From contig CALNXK010000007.1 of assembly GCA_942486035.1 (NCBI GenBank), forward strand, positions 6,464,501 to 6,528,500: 64,000 bases of DNA. Direction: 5' to 3'. Positions 22,701 through 31,270 of the stretch are shown piece after piece. A model generated the notes under the pieces. The model was not told where the DNA came from, did not search any database, and saw nothing but the letters and a program-made list of their open reading frames with translations. Source of the DNA: Porites lobata (Eukaryota > Cnidaria > Anthozoa > Scleractinia > Poritidae). Every line of letters begins with the position of its first letter. The stretch's first letter is position 1. A program made the position numbers and the translations under genes.

Positions 22701-25700
22701 GTTGATGCTTTGCAGGAGGATCAGAGGTTCCTGGCTGATGGCCTGAAGGAAGCTGACGCGTCTTTCCAAAAAAAATTCAACAGTCCCAATACTTCTCAAG
22801 CAGTGCTTAAAGCACTGTGTTGGGAAAGGGTTGAATACAACACCTTGCTTCAGCAGGCCCAAGCATTTCGTACCACCATTGAGAGTCTTCTTCCCCATCT
22901 CCAACCAGGGAGTGTGCGTGTTCAAGATGTAGCTCGTAGTCTCAAGGATCTCAAAGAAGATCTGAAGAAGTACCTGAGGAATGTGTTTGTGAAAAAGCGA
23001 AAACCAGCCGCTACCCATGTCCTAGCAATTCTGGTTTCTGAGGAACGTTGGAACAAGAAGCCTTACTCCATACCAGTTCAATTTGTCCCTTATACTTCTA
23101 TAAAGGATCAATATATTCGGGATATCACTACAAAAGTCAAGAGGGAAATGGTCAAAATGGATTTAAAACCAGTAGGTAGGTTACTTAGTATACGGCTATG
23201 TGGTTAGAAGAAACTTGACAGGAAAATGACCTCCCTTTTTCAGAGGATGTTAAGGTTTAGGTCTAATGGATACGTCCTTTGCAGCTAGCCCTTCATGTGG
23301 TACAAAACCACCATGCTGGAGAGCAAAAGTCGCACTGGTACAAGACAAATAAAAGGCCTACACAATTTTAAATGATAATTTCCTTTGCTTGTCCTGTCCC
23401 AGTGTGACTTTTTCTCTCCAGCATGGCCGTCTTGTACCATACGAATGGCTATCTGCAAAGGGAACTTCACTGAGTTCCCTGTATTTATCTTTTCTTTCCA
23501 GGCTTAGTCACAGATGGCGAGTTTAACTCTTTGAGAACACAAGGGGAGACACGGTCATTACATATCTGGCAGCTGATGCACGATGCACGAGAGAGTGTAT
23601 CCAAAATGAGCAGAGGAAACCTCTTAAAAATGCTGATTCAAATTGGGGGTAGGCATTCCGTCAAACAGAATTTTATATGTTGTAGAAGGAAATGAAATTC
23701 AGCTTCCAATGATTTCATCCTAGTTTAAAAAAGGTTTATTTAATTCCTTTGTCCCTGAATAAAAGATGAAGGCTGATTATCATATATTTCAAACCAAGGA
23801 TAAGAATGTTAGTTTTAAGTGATTTTAACATGAATTGCATTTCAACCTACAACAGAATAGTTTACAGAACACAGAGGATCCAATGCTGATCACTATTTGC
23901 ATTGATTTTTGTCTAGTTGATCATGATGGAAATCCTGTGACTGAAACTTATGATGAGGCAATACCAGCCACTGTCATAACCCAACTAAGAAATTTACAAG
24001 TTGTTGATGGCCTAACTTTGGAGGATGCAATTACCTATTTACGACAAAAGCTAGTTCCTGATGGATATCAACCATATCCCTTCAAAGCTGACACCCCTGA
24101 AAACTTTGTTCACAAGTTGAGGTCACTGGTTGCAACTTACCGCTTCAGACACCGGGTTGAAGAGCTAAAAAGGGAGGGTGATGACTTCAGCACCTATCTG
24201 TACGTCCCTGAAGTGGATCCAATAACAGAAGATACTTTTCATGAAAGGGAAGATCATTGTCATATCCTCAAAAGGATTTGGAAACACACCAGAGAAGGTA
24301 GAACATGAAAATTATTGCTGTTAAAAGGCAGGCAAACTCAAAAACAAATTAAAAACTTATTTCTGATGATTTGGGTAGGATGTTTTCCTGTCCTTCATGG
24401 GGGATGTTCACCTCGCCTGAAGTAGACCACTGTTGTCAGTGGTAATGTAATCTTACTTTTTATTAGAAAAGCATTTATACAAAAATTGAAAATGAAAATG
24501 AAAAGTTGCTTTTGTAGGGGGAGGTGAATCGTACATGTATGTATTTCCACAGCATTTTGTCAAAATTAAAGTATTTTTGGAATGTGGGGGAAGTACTTAA
24601 GAAGTTGCAAGGCTTACAATGGCATTTTAGCAATTACAAAAGGATCACAAAGCTTATTCCATTCCTTGTTTTTTTAGAAAAAAAAATCTTTTTGTTTTTG
24701 ATTAGGTGGATTTGAAGGCATGAAACTGCAGGGTTTTGATGATGCAATGTTAGATCCAGGTACTGGTTTAACACATGCTGCATTAACTGGAGAGAGAAAG
24801 CAGTCAGTGGGAGATGCAGAAAGGATGCTGTCATTTCTGGTTTCAAAATTTCTCAACGAGCATGGGTACCTTAGGGAAGCCAATTACATTGATGTCATTG
24901 CTGGATGGCATGAGGCAGCCGATGGGAGAGGCCTAAGTGAGTTGCAGAGATGCAAGCGCAATTACGCAATGTTAAATATGATCTTAACTGAATGGATGCC
25001 ATGGTACAAGGAGAACCCAGATCTTTCGACCATTGATATCAACAGGTATGATGTTTTTACGTGTATATGTTACTGGTCAAAATGAAATTAAGGTTAATTT
25101 TTTATCTAGGATGATTCCTAGGGCTAGGAGATAATGGAAACTGAGAATCAAGTAAGGTAAAAAAATTTAACCCGAATTTGATTTTGACCTGTAGCATTTA
25201 TTTCAGCACAGATTCGTGAGTATCAAGTCATTGCAAAGCCTTTCAAACATGCCCAAGCCTTTTTTTCATGTCCTTTTTTCTATTTAGATGTACTTGTCAC
25301 TTCAGACAATTACTTGGATTAATCATTAATAATTTTAAATTAATCATTTTGCTTGCTTGCTTGTTGTTTTGTTATAATTTTAGGCCGGTCAAGGGAATTT
25401 GTGGATTTTCACGCGAGACTGTGATTGCAGTCACTACTAACATTGAGAGCATTGAGTTCCGCAGAAGGGAAAGTGCGGCTCATGGTTTTGAGGAGCACCC
25501 ACGCGCTGGCACAACAGATGATGTGGAAGCTTTCTTTGCCCTGCTGCACCGTTTCCTGGGTCTCGTTTTCACCTTGAAGGACTTCAAGGCTCTTTGGAGA
25601 AGACTGGTCAGGTAAGATTGATAAGCATATTGAGTCTAAAATAACGTTTTCAGTCCAGGTGTTTTTACAGAATTAAGTATTGACTTGAGCCACATAAAAG

Positions 25701-26143
25701 ATGTAACAGTCAAACAGTAGTAAAGCCAGATAATTGGTGACATGGAACAGCCACTTTGCAGGGAATCAAGGTTCTTGGCCAATTGGAACTAGTAATAATT
25801 AATGAAATATAACATGACAGCCACTTAATATCTCGTGTTATTACTTTATCCTGTTAGGGAATTTACTAAGAGAGTTGGAGATGACCTCCCATTTTACTAT
25901 TGGACTGCAAATGAAAGGTACAGAGAATGGGAAGAAGAGTTCCCTTCTTTCAATGAAGCACCAGATGTGCCTGACGACATTGATCCTGCTGAACATCCCC
26001 TCAGGCTCCATCGACTGACCTTGAGCAGAAGGGAAGACTCTTCTATATTCACTGCGGGACGAAGCTTCCTCCCTGCCCGAAATCAGACCACAATACGCCA
26101 GAGGCTTCATAGGCCTGAAGGGCAGTTACCCCCTAACTTGTAA
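10794..26143 (+). CDS. Large Myb/SANT-like N-terminus protein, exon 2 split by a BEL element
   Basis: Predicted exons: 10794-11099, 11411-11602 plus 20446-20503 (one exon, split), 21034-21563, 21741-21872, 22002-22088, 22458-23175, 23502-23648, about 23856-24297, 24706-25045, 25384-25611 and 25858-26143, about 1,150 residues. Exon 2 encodes a trihelix/SANT-like helix set (HRWTFYEERALVEF, then GHTFWADAAKHIQ across the insertion site), so nucleic-acid binding is likely. Downstream are a Leu/Ala-rich helical region, a long coiled-coil-like exon 6 and a C-terminal block with GFSRETVIAVTTN, TTDDVEAFFALLHRFLG and DLPFYYWT. I recognise that block only as an uncharacterised domain expanded in cnidarians; it may be transposon-derived. 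All junctions keep frame except exon 7 to 8, where no consensus pair restores phase. As sequenced, translation from exon 2 runs into the LTR and stops at TAG 11618-11620, so this allele is disrupted. Confidence 0.7.
11603..12119 (+). repeat. 5' LTR of the BEL element
   Basis: 517 bp, starts TG and ends CA. It contains a triple GATCGTT repeat near 11942-11962. The promoter and polyadenylation signals expected in an LTR could not be placed with confidence. Confidence 0.92.
12123..12140 (+). other. Putative primer-binding site
   Basis: TGGTCCATCGATAGCCGG starts four bases after the LTR end. It begins TGG, complementary to a tRNA CCA end. The matching tRNA was not identified. Confidence 0.55.
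12148..17565 (+). CDS. BEL/Pao Gag-Pol polyprotein, intact 1,805 codons
   Basis: One uninterrupted frame, starting at the first ATG after the primer-binding site, encodes the replication proteins. In order: an N-terminal coiled region; the BEL Gag domain (from about residue 145, KLEVRKFSGKLEEWQEFW); three cysteine clusters at about 346-410, including the zinc knuckle CFNCIEKGHRSRDC; an aspartic protease with DSGS near 468; a reverse transcriptase with FYVDD near 888-892; RNase H-type sequence; the integrase HHCC zinc domain (HHSGVRATLAELRSRYW, CVTCRKF); and the integrase core with catalytic Asp in VGVDFAGP (about 1465), Asp in SDNAKTF (about 1529) and Glu in WWGGFFE (about 1576). A C-terminal domain with SHFWNRWRKEYL follows. 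All catalytic residues looked for are present. With the near-identical LTRs this predicts a recently active and possibly still competent copy, although the 3' LTR is now interrupted. Confidence 0.95.
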   Translation: MSKKKVRAGHRGFLTGVLPDVDECLNSYEAEKKVELVKWHTVLKEQLDKILPLDEEIYAELIADEKSTEEDITAEIDRAARLKADVLQRLAAIDEKLAVLQPGLSESQHMSGPPSSPYQNVVENGATSSSANSKTVRVKLPKLEVRKFSGKLEEWQEFWDSFESAIHANDSLSNVDKFPYLRGLLLEPARSAIAGFALTSANYEAAVELLKKRFGKKTAIQRTLVNELLNTRPVFNESDTARLRGLYDFVETKYRALQALNVDERTYSEIIVPMLLERIPDSVRLTITRGKQYLEWTLKDLLDSLLTEVELREDHNLTAQRGGSNDRRKGPQTASALFTNKGADKRCAFCLGTHPPEDCKKVQDIKERKRLLLKFGRCFNCIEKGHRSRDCNVTIECKLCKGQHSSCLCEAKPQQASGGNQDRPTGGNSDRSGNNVSAQLVGTECRIALQTAQALIKGGTQGRVRVLFDSGSHRSFVTAKAALKYELPVERKEWITISTFGQKGKESGLREVVRFDIKPLRFGRVQALEAYVVPEISHISNEHVEVVKNDFPHLRDHWFSDVCQSKEELEIDLLIGADYLWEFQRGRTVRGESEEPVAIETELGWVLSGPLKRRYEFSETSVQEVSVNFISQDSAGLDKASLDREVSRLWDLERLGIKSSDEVHESFENEIEFLEGRYSVKLPWKLGHDPLPSNFANSVSRMKGQLKRLKREPEVLNEYDSIIKEQLSAGVIEKVSELEEPGGNVHYLPQHAVIRRDAETTKLRIVYDASSKETKNGTSLNDCLHTGPSLNPLLFDILVRFRENKIALVGDIEKAFLNVAVDPEDRDRLRFLWVEDVRDSNLSVVVYRFCRVVFGLNASPFLLNGTIRHHLATYAEVDPEFVKRMIEGFYVDDLVTGERTVDKTFTLYKNARERMSKGGFTLRKWKTNDPGLREMISMCESNKTTREVGRLDDEETYAKSKLEPQGGTKGEKVLGLAWDCENDTLHFNFQHIADKAKGLEATKRNVLSLLASLFDPLGMVSPFTVGMKVLFQEICNSKFDWDEVLTGEIKQKWDKWVQDLAETKEICINRCLYETGGGDVTECYLHGFGDASKKAYCAMVYFVYRTKDGKSHVRLVASKTRVAPLKELSIPRLELMSARILAQLMHTVKNALKSQVKLDGVRFWLDSKTALSWIQNKGEWKQFVRHRVNEILKLTDKEDWAYCSTEENPADLGSRGVLASRLKENQLWWRGPSWLIERPEDWPVLTESLRTPESLVEEKKSAAVMMTKAEIVSGIAGVIDVNDYSTLQRLVRVTAWIKRFIDNSRAKAKQNEKRTGRLEADELKCAEIEWLKSVQSDLKQQTNFKQLVSELGIKEDRAILRCEGRLVNSDLESEARRPVILPRQHRFTRLVIEECHQRVHHSGVRATLAELRSRYWVPRGRQVVKRILSECVTCRKFTGKPYSTPPTAALPDFRVKEAPPFSRVGVDFAGPLYVKEKSGQMGKAYIALFSCCVTRAVHLELVEDLSTGTFRRCLRRFIAQRGMPELIVSDNAKTFQATEKALKKLFDHPEVKADLERDRIEWKFNLERAPWWGGFFERMVASVKGCLRKTLGNARLTFDELATLLAEIECTLNSRPLTYEYNEVGEEVLTPSHLIYGRRIKTLPDEVAEPDDAINIDNCSARFKYPSTRLSHFWNRWRKEYLANLREFHKCKSGKREREVEVGDVVVVYEEERKRGEWKMGVVERLVTGRDNVVRGATVRVVTKGKPIRLSRPVQKLYPLEFRSEGEGVRALTERNRITEISPRRVPPRNAALDSTWKSRLMLDS
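17572..17584 (+). other. Polypurine tract of the BEL element
   Basis: A purine-rich AAGGGGGGGAG stretch lies just before the 3' LTR, at the place expected for plus-strand priming. Confidence 0.7.
17860..20193. mobile_element. Non-autonomous DNA transposon nested in the LTR
   Basis: Terminal inverted repeats of about 50 bp start GTGACCCTCCACAGGA and match with about two differences. The target copy AAAT is at 17856-17859 and 20194-20197, proved by comparison with the uninterrupted 5' LTR. Subterminal regions on both sides are full of AGCGTG/CACGCT motifs (about 17905-18110 and 19930-20160), typical of transposase-binding clusters. No transposase frame is present in 2.3 kb. The superfamily is not assigned. 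It must be younger than the BEL insertion. Confidence 0.88.
18505..18812 (+). repeat. Dispersed ~305-bp repeat, copy 2
   Basis: Matches the reverse complement of 6165-6470. It lies inside the DNA transposon 17860-20193, so it is either part of that family or a third-level insertion. Confidence 0.7.
20845..20955. mobile_element. Small MITE in intron 2 of the Myb/SANT-like gene
   Basis: TTTTTATCTCAGGTAATTTT at the left is mirrored by AAAATTACCTGAGATAAAAA at the right, around a short AT-rich loop. Confidence 0.65.
23277..23464. mobile_element. Fold-back MITE in intron 6 of the Myb/SANT-like gene
   Basis: Arms of about 70 bp begin CCTTTGCAG and contain CCATGCTGGAGAG and AAAAGTC on each side in opposite orientation. 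They differ at about one position in seven, so the copy is old. Confidence 0.7.
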
Positions 26144-27469
26144 CTTGGGTCCAGTGTGTATTTAACTGGGAGTCTAACCTGAGCATTTGTTTTGCTTTAA
26201 TACAAGTTTAGTGTATCACAAGTAAATTCCCGTGTTTCTCTAACAGCTGTAAACTCTAGACATTCACTGACTTGTACGGTTAACTTTATGATTAGAAATT
26301 TGGGGTATGCATTAGCTTTTTGTCTTAGTTCAATAATGTTTTGGCAATTTGGAGGGCTTTTGAGATGCAGAGCCCTGTTTGCAATAATTATGATAGGAAG
26401 GTTTTATAAAGTTGTATCAACCATTGACTTGTGACCTGTGTGGCATCATGACACCTCAGAACTCATAGACTTCAATAGTTCTGCATGTGGTTTGCAACAA
26501 GCACAGTCAGAAAGAAGGGTTTTGGTTCATTAGTTACCCTCTTCTAAAAAAATAACCCTTGACGTTTCAATGGATGCAACAGTTTTATTTTTTAAGACAA
26601 TTTCTGAAGTAATTTCAAGTTTGACTCTTTTCTATGTACATGTATTTATAAAGTATTCCAGAGTAAGGAAAAGGGAGTAAACGACAAGCATTAATTAATT
26701 AGACAAAAAAAAAATCCAAAATACGAAGATAGAGTGATTTTACTTGACCCGTGAAACAGATACTAACAACTAGTGCAAAATAGCCACTAGTAAACAAATT
26801 AGTGCATAATCGTGTGTAGCACTCTACTACCTATTTCACAGGTGTAGTATAATCACTATTTTCTGTAAAATAACACAGTGAAACCTGAATGAAGTGAACA
26901 ACACCCTTTGTTTAAAAGGACTTCAGCATAACAAGTAAGACAGACTTGTGCATCACTCTTGATTCCTAACGACTCGTAATAGAAGGCACCTCTATGTATG
27001 CACACACCTGTTGAGTTCCCTTTAATTTCCCATGGGTGTGTGCTAGATGTAGGTTTCACTGTATAGTGATTATTAATGAAGAGGATCTTGCTTGACATCA
27101 AGTGAAATGTCCTCTAAAATTTTTCAAGGCATGTGTTTGCCATTTGTTTCTTTAAAAAATGGTTTTAGAGGTCACTGCTTAGAAGAAAAAAGGGAAGCTA
27201 GCATGGATACTCTCAAAAGTAACCCACCAATATAGATTATTAATATCTAAAACAAATCAAGCTTCATGTGCCCACGAGAAGAAATAACAATTATCATTTT
27301 ACAGTATATACATATCAAGGGGTACGAAACAGTTCTTCCATCTGCTGAGTACAGAAGGTGGATTTCTCTATTGTTCAACTCAACCTGGCTAATACAAAAT
27401 TGTCTTAACTTTAGAGATAAAAAGGAAAGAATATGCTAGTTTCATTTGTAACTATTACTATAAAACCTA
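26144..27469. other. 3' flank of the Myb/SANT-like gene
   Basis: No further exon was recognised. An inverted repeat at about 26846-27076 (AATCACTA and CAGTGAAACCT mirrored by AGGTTTCACTG and TAGTGATT) looks like a MITE. Confidence 0.5.
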
Positions 27470-28684
27470 TCATTCAAATAGAAACGACAAGTTACTGTTA
27501 TACTGATTGTTGTTGTCATTTTTGTCCCACCTATCTTTCTTGATAATAGTCACGCCAGCATAAAACCTAAATTCACTGATCTTAGGAATCCACTGCCTCT
27601 TTATATAACAAAGTTTGAAAGATATAATTTCGTCCTTTTTTATTGCTTTTGTAAGCTTGGGAATTTTTTCAACCCCACAATATCCAATGACCAGCCAAAC
27701 TGTACTGTCAAACACTTCAAATGTTATTGCATTTTTGTCTTTCAAATTGCTTGATTCAAAGGACGCCCTAACAGGGACATTAACTCCATTGGCTTTTAGG
27801 TCCACAGCTTTTTTCAGGGCATCCTGATATCTAGTCGCCCAGAATGACCCTTTCACTGAAAACGTTTCTGAGAAATACTCCACTTCCTCTGGATCAGAGT
27901 CGGTGTTTTCGTCAGAATTCTCACTGTCATCATCTTGAGGGGAACACTCATTTTCGCTCATTACTGGACTGTCATCTTCGGTTGCAGCAGATGCCAAACA
28001 TTCAGAGGTTTCAGCAACCATTGCCACCAAACAGAATACCGTCAAACTCGAACAGTTACAAGGGCATTCGTCAAGTTCAACTGGTGGGAAATATTCGTTG
28101 AGCGGGGAATCGTTAACAATGCTGGGTCTCACGTACTGTGCGGCTGGAGCAGGTATTAACTCCAAAGACCAAATCAGAACTCTGTCCAGGCCATCTCCTT
28201 GAAGATTGTCTGAGTCAAGACACTAAAAGAAACAAAAAATGAATTAAATAAGAGGGCAATTGTGGTTTTATTTAAGAATATCACACATTTCCTTCGCCTC
28301 CATCAACATGTCATGTGTGACATTTCTTGCTGCAGATCGAGCGAGTACAGAACCAATTCGAATCATCGAGAAAAAGTTTAATGACACATATAACAACTTA
28401 CCGTGATATCACAAGAAGAATTGATTCGAATTAACACAGGACTTCTTACTCCAGCAAATAAATCGTCTACTGTAGAATTCTCAACAGTCACAGGGACGAG
28501 AGCTCTTCTTCGTTCGTCCATCGAATCCAGAAAACTGACATGAATATCACGACAGATCAGCGAAATACATGTAAAGCCTTTCAACGTTACGCTGAAATTC
28601 TCCTTGGAGACGCAGTGAATATAAATCAACTTGTTATTTTCGAAAACAGAAGATGTGGAGCTTCTACTTGTTTGGAAACACTCC
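27470..28684 (-). CDS. Two-exon gene with HIRAN-like domain
   Basis: Exon 1 runs from ATG 28684 to 28402 (donor GTAAGTTG, phase 0). Exon 2 runs from 28222 (acceptor TTTTAG) to the stop at 27470; together about 345 residues. The N-terminal part (NKLIYIHCVSKENFS, then LDRVLIWSLELIP) is not recognised. A long acidic Asp/Glu/Ser stretch follows. The C-terminal 120 residues contain KGSFWATRYQDALKKA, VRASFESSNLKDKNAITFEV and WLVIGYCGVEKIPKLTKAI. The spacing of the N-x-x-D-x-NAI block and the IGY block fits the HIRAN domain, a small beta-barrel that in HLTF binds 3' DNA ends. I recall related HIRAN-like proteins in corals. The link to DNA repair is inference from the domain only. Confidence 0.55.
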
Positions 28685-28731
28685 ATAGCGAGCGCTGCGA
28701 CTTTCACTTCGCGCGAGCTGTAGAACAATGA

Positions 28732-28739
28732 TGACGTCA
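28732..28739. promoter_or_regulatory. CRE palindrome upstream of the HIRAN-like gene
   Basis: A perfect TGACGTCA, the CREB/ATF site, lies about 50 bp upstream of the predicted start codon, so it could drive the minus-strand gene. Function is inferred from position and sequence only. Confidence 0.5.
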
Positions 28740-29018
28740 CATTCAAAGTGATAATATAAGATAAAGCCAGATGCATCATGGGATACTATTCGCTCCTCCT
28801 CTGTCCCAATTCTAAAAATAACTCGAGACAAATTACCTATGGAATAGAGTGTGTATGGGGGATGCCTTCTCTGTCCCCTTTATCCTCTCTTGACATCACT
28901 CAATAAAGGTTACCACTACTACAATGACGGCACTGAATTGGACGTCCTGTATGGACCAAAAAAATTACATCAGATTGGTTCCTGATTTCAGCACTTTTAT
29001 ATAATTATACTTCTCCAG

Positions 29019-29856
29019 GACTGAGCTTGGAGTTAAGAATACCTCATTGTTGAATCTAGCGGAGGATGTACATAAACGACAGGCTGGTGTGTCTGATGAA
29101 AAGGAAGAAGGAGGGTGCGAATACGAAACAGTACAACCTGGTAGGATGGAATGTGGATACGACACGTTGCGTCGTCTTTCAACAGTAAGTTGAATCATCT
29201 CTCGTTTGATTTCAGACTTTTCAAGAACTTACGTATAGATCACAGAGGAATCGAAGAGTTATGAAATCTCTTTTTCCCCTTAGTGCTAGGAAATTTCTTG
29301 CTGTTGACCACCCCGGGACTGCCTGTGGTACTGTTCTGACATATTAGAACAAACACGTCCGTACCGCCGGCAGCTAGGAACATGGCAGGTCTTTTTTGCT
29401 GGCACGCTTGTGAAGTTTAACTCTAGTCAACTTCGCAGGACACTGGAGAATGGATTGGCCCCTGTTACCGGCGACTTCTGTTCTCAACCCAGGCAGTAAC
29501 GGGGACTAAGTAGCAGGTAGCTTGGATGTTGAAAACCATCAAACGAAGTTGATGTGCTGCGCGAGTGTCCGGGGGGGGGTGTTTTCTTTTCGGATAAGCT
29601 TAGCTGTCCTGTGCGGAAGGAAATCTGGGCTGCGTTCTTGGTTGCGTCAATCCTGATTATTGACATCTTTATTATCATTTTAAGCATTAACAATGCTCTG
29701 GCATTCAATCTATCAACACTCCATTTCAATGTTACTCTCTCAGAAACCAGGAGAAGGCTCCTACACCTCTCTTACAGCATGCGGCAGGGAGCCTGCAGTG
29801 ACTCACCCATACATGTCAATCAAGTGCCTTCTCCTCAATACACGTCGAATGGGTGA
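29019..29856 (+). pseudogene. Receptor-tail unit, copy 2, decayed
   Basis: The exon at 29019-29184 aligns with 3853-4018 and keeps its splice signals and Tyr motifs (CEYETV, GYDTL). The exon from 29744 aligns with 5910-6035 and keeps SYTSLT, but a net one-base shift near 29775-29790 moves it out of the frame that would end at TGA 29854. The residue matching the copy 1 Tyr-Val-Asn tyrosine is CAT rather than TAT. The C-terminal docking tyrosines are therefore lost. The intron also aligns with copy 1 in parts, without the retroelement insertion. I see a partial-gene duplicate in decay. Confidence 0.6.
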
Positions 29857-30146
29857 TTTTCTGGCACTGAAAATCCGGCCTGCGTAGATAGATGGATCAG
29901 CGGACAAGTGCTGTTGTTGTTGTTGCCTTGGGATTGGGAGCAAGTCAAAAATCTATTCATATATAGATCCTCCAAGACATTAGAGTCTTATAACAAAATT
30001 AATAAAATTAATATTAGTCGATCATTAAGTTATTTTTTAGTTAATTTCATGTATTCGAACAAGTTGTAGATCGTTGAATGTCAAAAGTATAATTCAAAAT
30101 AAATTGTAATTGGTAATGATTTTTTATTGTCTATAAAGTAAATACC

Positions 30147-30300
30147 TCTTATTAGCCGGTCTGTACTGTAAATTACGGACCGAGTTTTTTTCCATCGATT
30201 TATGGCCCAAGCGCGAAGCATGCGGGCCATAAATCGATGGGGAAAAACGAGGATTCGTAATTTACAGTACAGACCGAAAAAACGAGGCTAATAAGATGTT
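30147..30300. mobile_element. Fold-back element
   Basis: TTATTAGCC, GGTCTGTACTGTAAATTACG and CCATCGATTTATGGCCC at the left are mirrored in the same order at the right, around a loop of about 16 bp. Single GGTCCGTA or CAGTACAGACC pieces also occur near 31360 and 40505, so the family is dispersed. Confidence 0.75.
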
Positions 30301-30484
30301 TATTATATGTCTTCTTCCAGCTTGGGGAACCGTAAACAAGTGCAAGACGCGCGATTTGACAATCATTTGACAGGTGTCAAGAAAGAAAGTTTTTATTGGC
30401 TGACAAAAACAATAGCACACAACAAAGTGTTTCCGAGAAATTGAAAACAAATTCCCCATGTTGAAAAAGTTTATTTGGTGAAAA

Positions 30485-31270
30485 CTAAGAGCGCTGTAAG
30501 TTTTTGCTCTTTAATGTAACGCTGGAGTATTTTGGAAACCGGGCACTGTGTCTTTCCGAAGTCGTTTTCATCTTTCCTCTGTTGGTCCTTGTAAAAAAAA
30601 AACACTGCAAAAGGCAAAGAAGCTTTTCAAGGTAAGTTTGTTGTCATTGTCCAAGGATTCGCTCGATAATTGTTTTGGGAAAACCTCTCGATTTCTGCCA
30701 GTTCATTCTCGTCTTCAAGCGTGATCTGCGTTAATATTTTCTGCCACGGAAAGGATACGATCCAGTTTCTACACCACCTTCGTTCTCATTCAGACAAAGC
30801 TTGGTTAAAATCTGGAGAGGCAAAGTCAACATCCCAGTCCTCAGGGTTTACAGACATATTTTTAAGTATATTCGGTCAAAACTAAGAGCACTTAAGTATT
30901 CACTCGCCAATGTGACGCTGGAGTCTTTTGAAAACTGGACATTGTGTCTGGCTTGGAGTCGCTTCTATCTTTCTTTCGTTGGTCTTTGGAAAAACACTGC
31001 AAATGACAAAGAAGCTCGTCAAGATTGTCGGGTGCAGGCATGTTTGTTATTATATTTGTCGAAGGAATTATTCATTTTTCTCCTCGGCAAAACATCTCGA
31101 ATCTCTGCCAGTCCATTTTCGTCTTCTTAACTGTGTACTACGATAAAATTTTCAAACACTGACTAGAATCCTCTTCGATAAGATTACGAGTTAGTTTCTT
31201 CATCGCCTTCGTTCACAAATAAACACAGTTTAAAATGTTGAAGGACAAAGTGAAAATCTCAGTCCTCAAG
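30485..31270 (+). repeat. Two-unit tandem duplication of ~390 bp
   Basis: The unit at about 30500-30880 is repeated at about 30900-31270. Shared blocks include AACACTGCAAA, ACGCTGGAGT and TCTCTGCCAGT/TTCTGCCAGT. The units have diverged by perhaps a fifth. Short open frames in both are not conserved as protein, so this is probably non-coding. Confidence 0.65.

Noticed and set aside
29484..29887. Frames of 64-100 codons around the second receptor-tail copy
   Set aside because: Only the part aligned with copy 1 is meaningful; the rest is intron read-through.
30487..31146. Overlapping plus-strand frames in the tandem duplication
   Set aside because: The frames are not the same in the two units, so the duplicated sequence is not conserved as protein.
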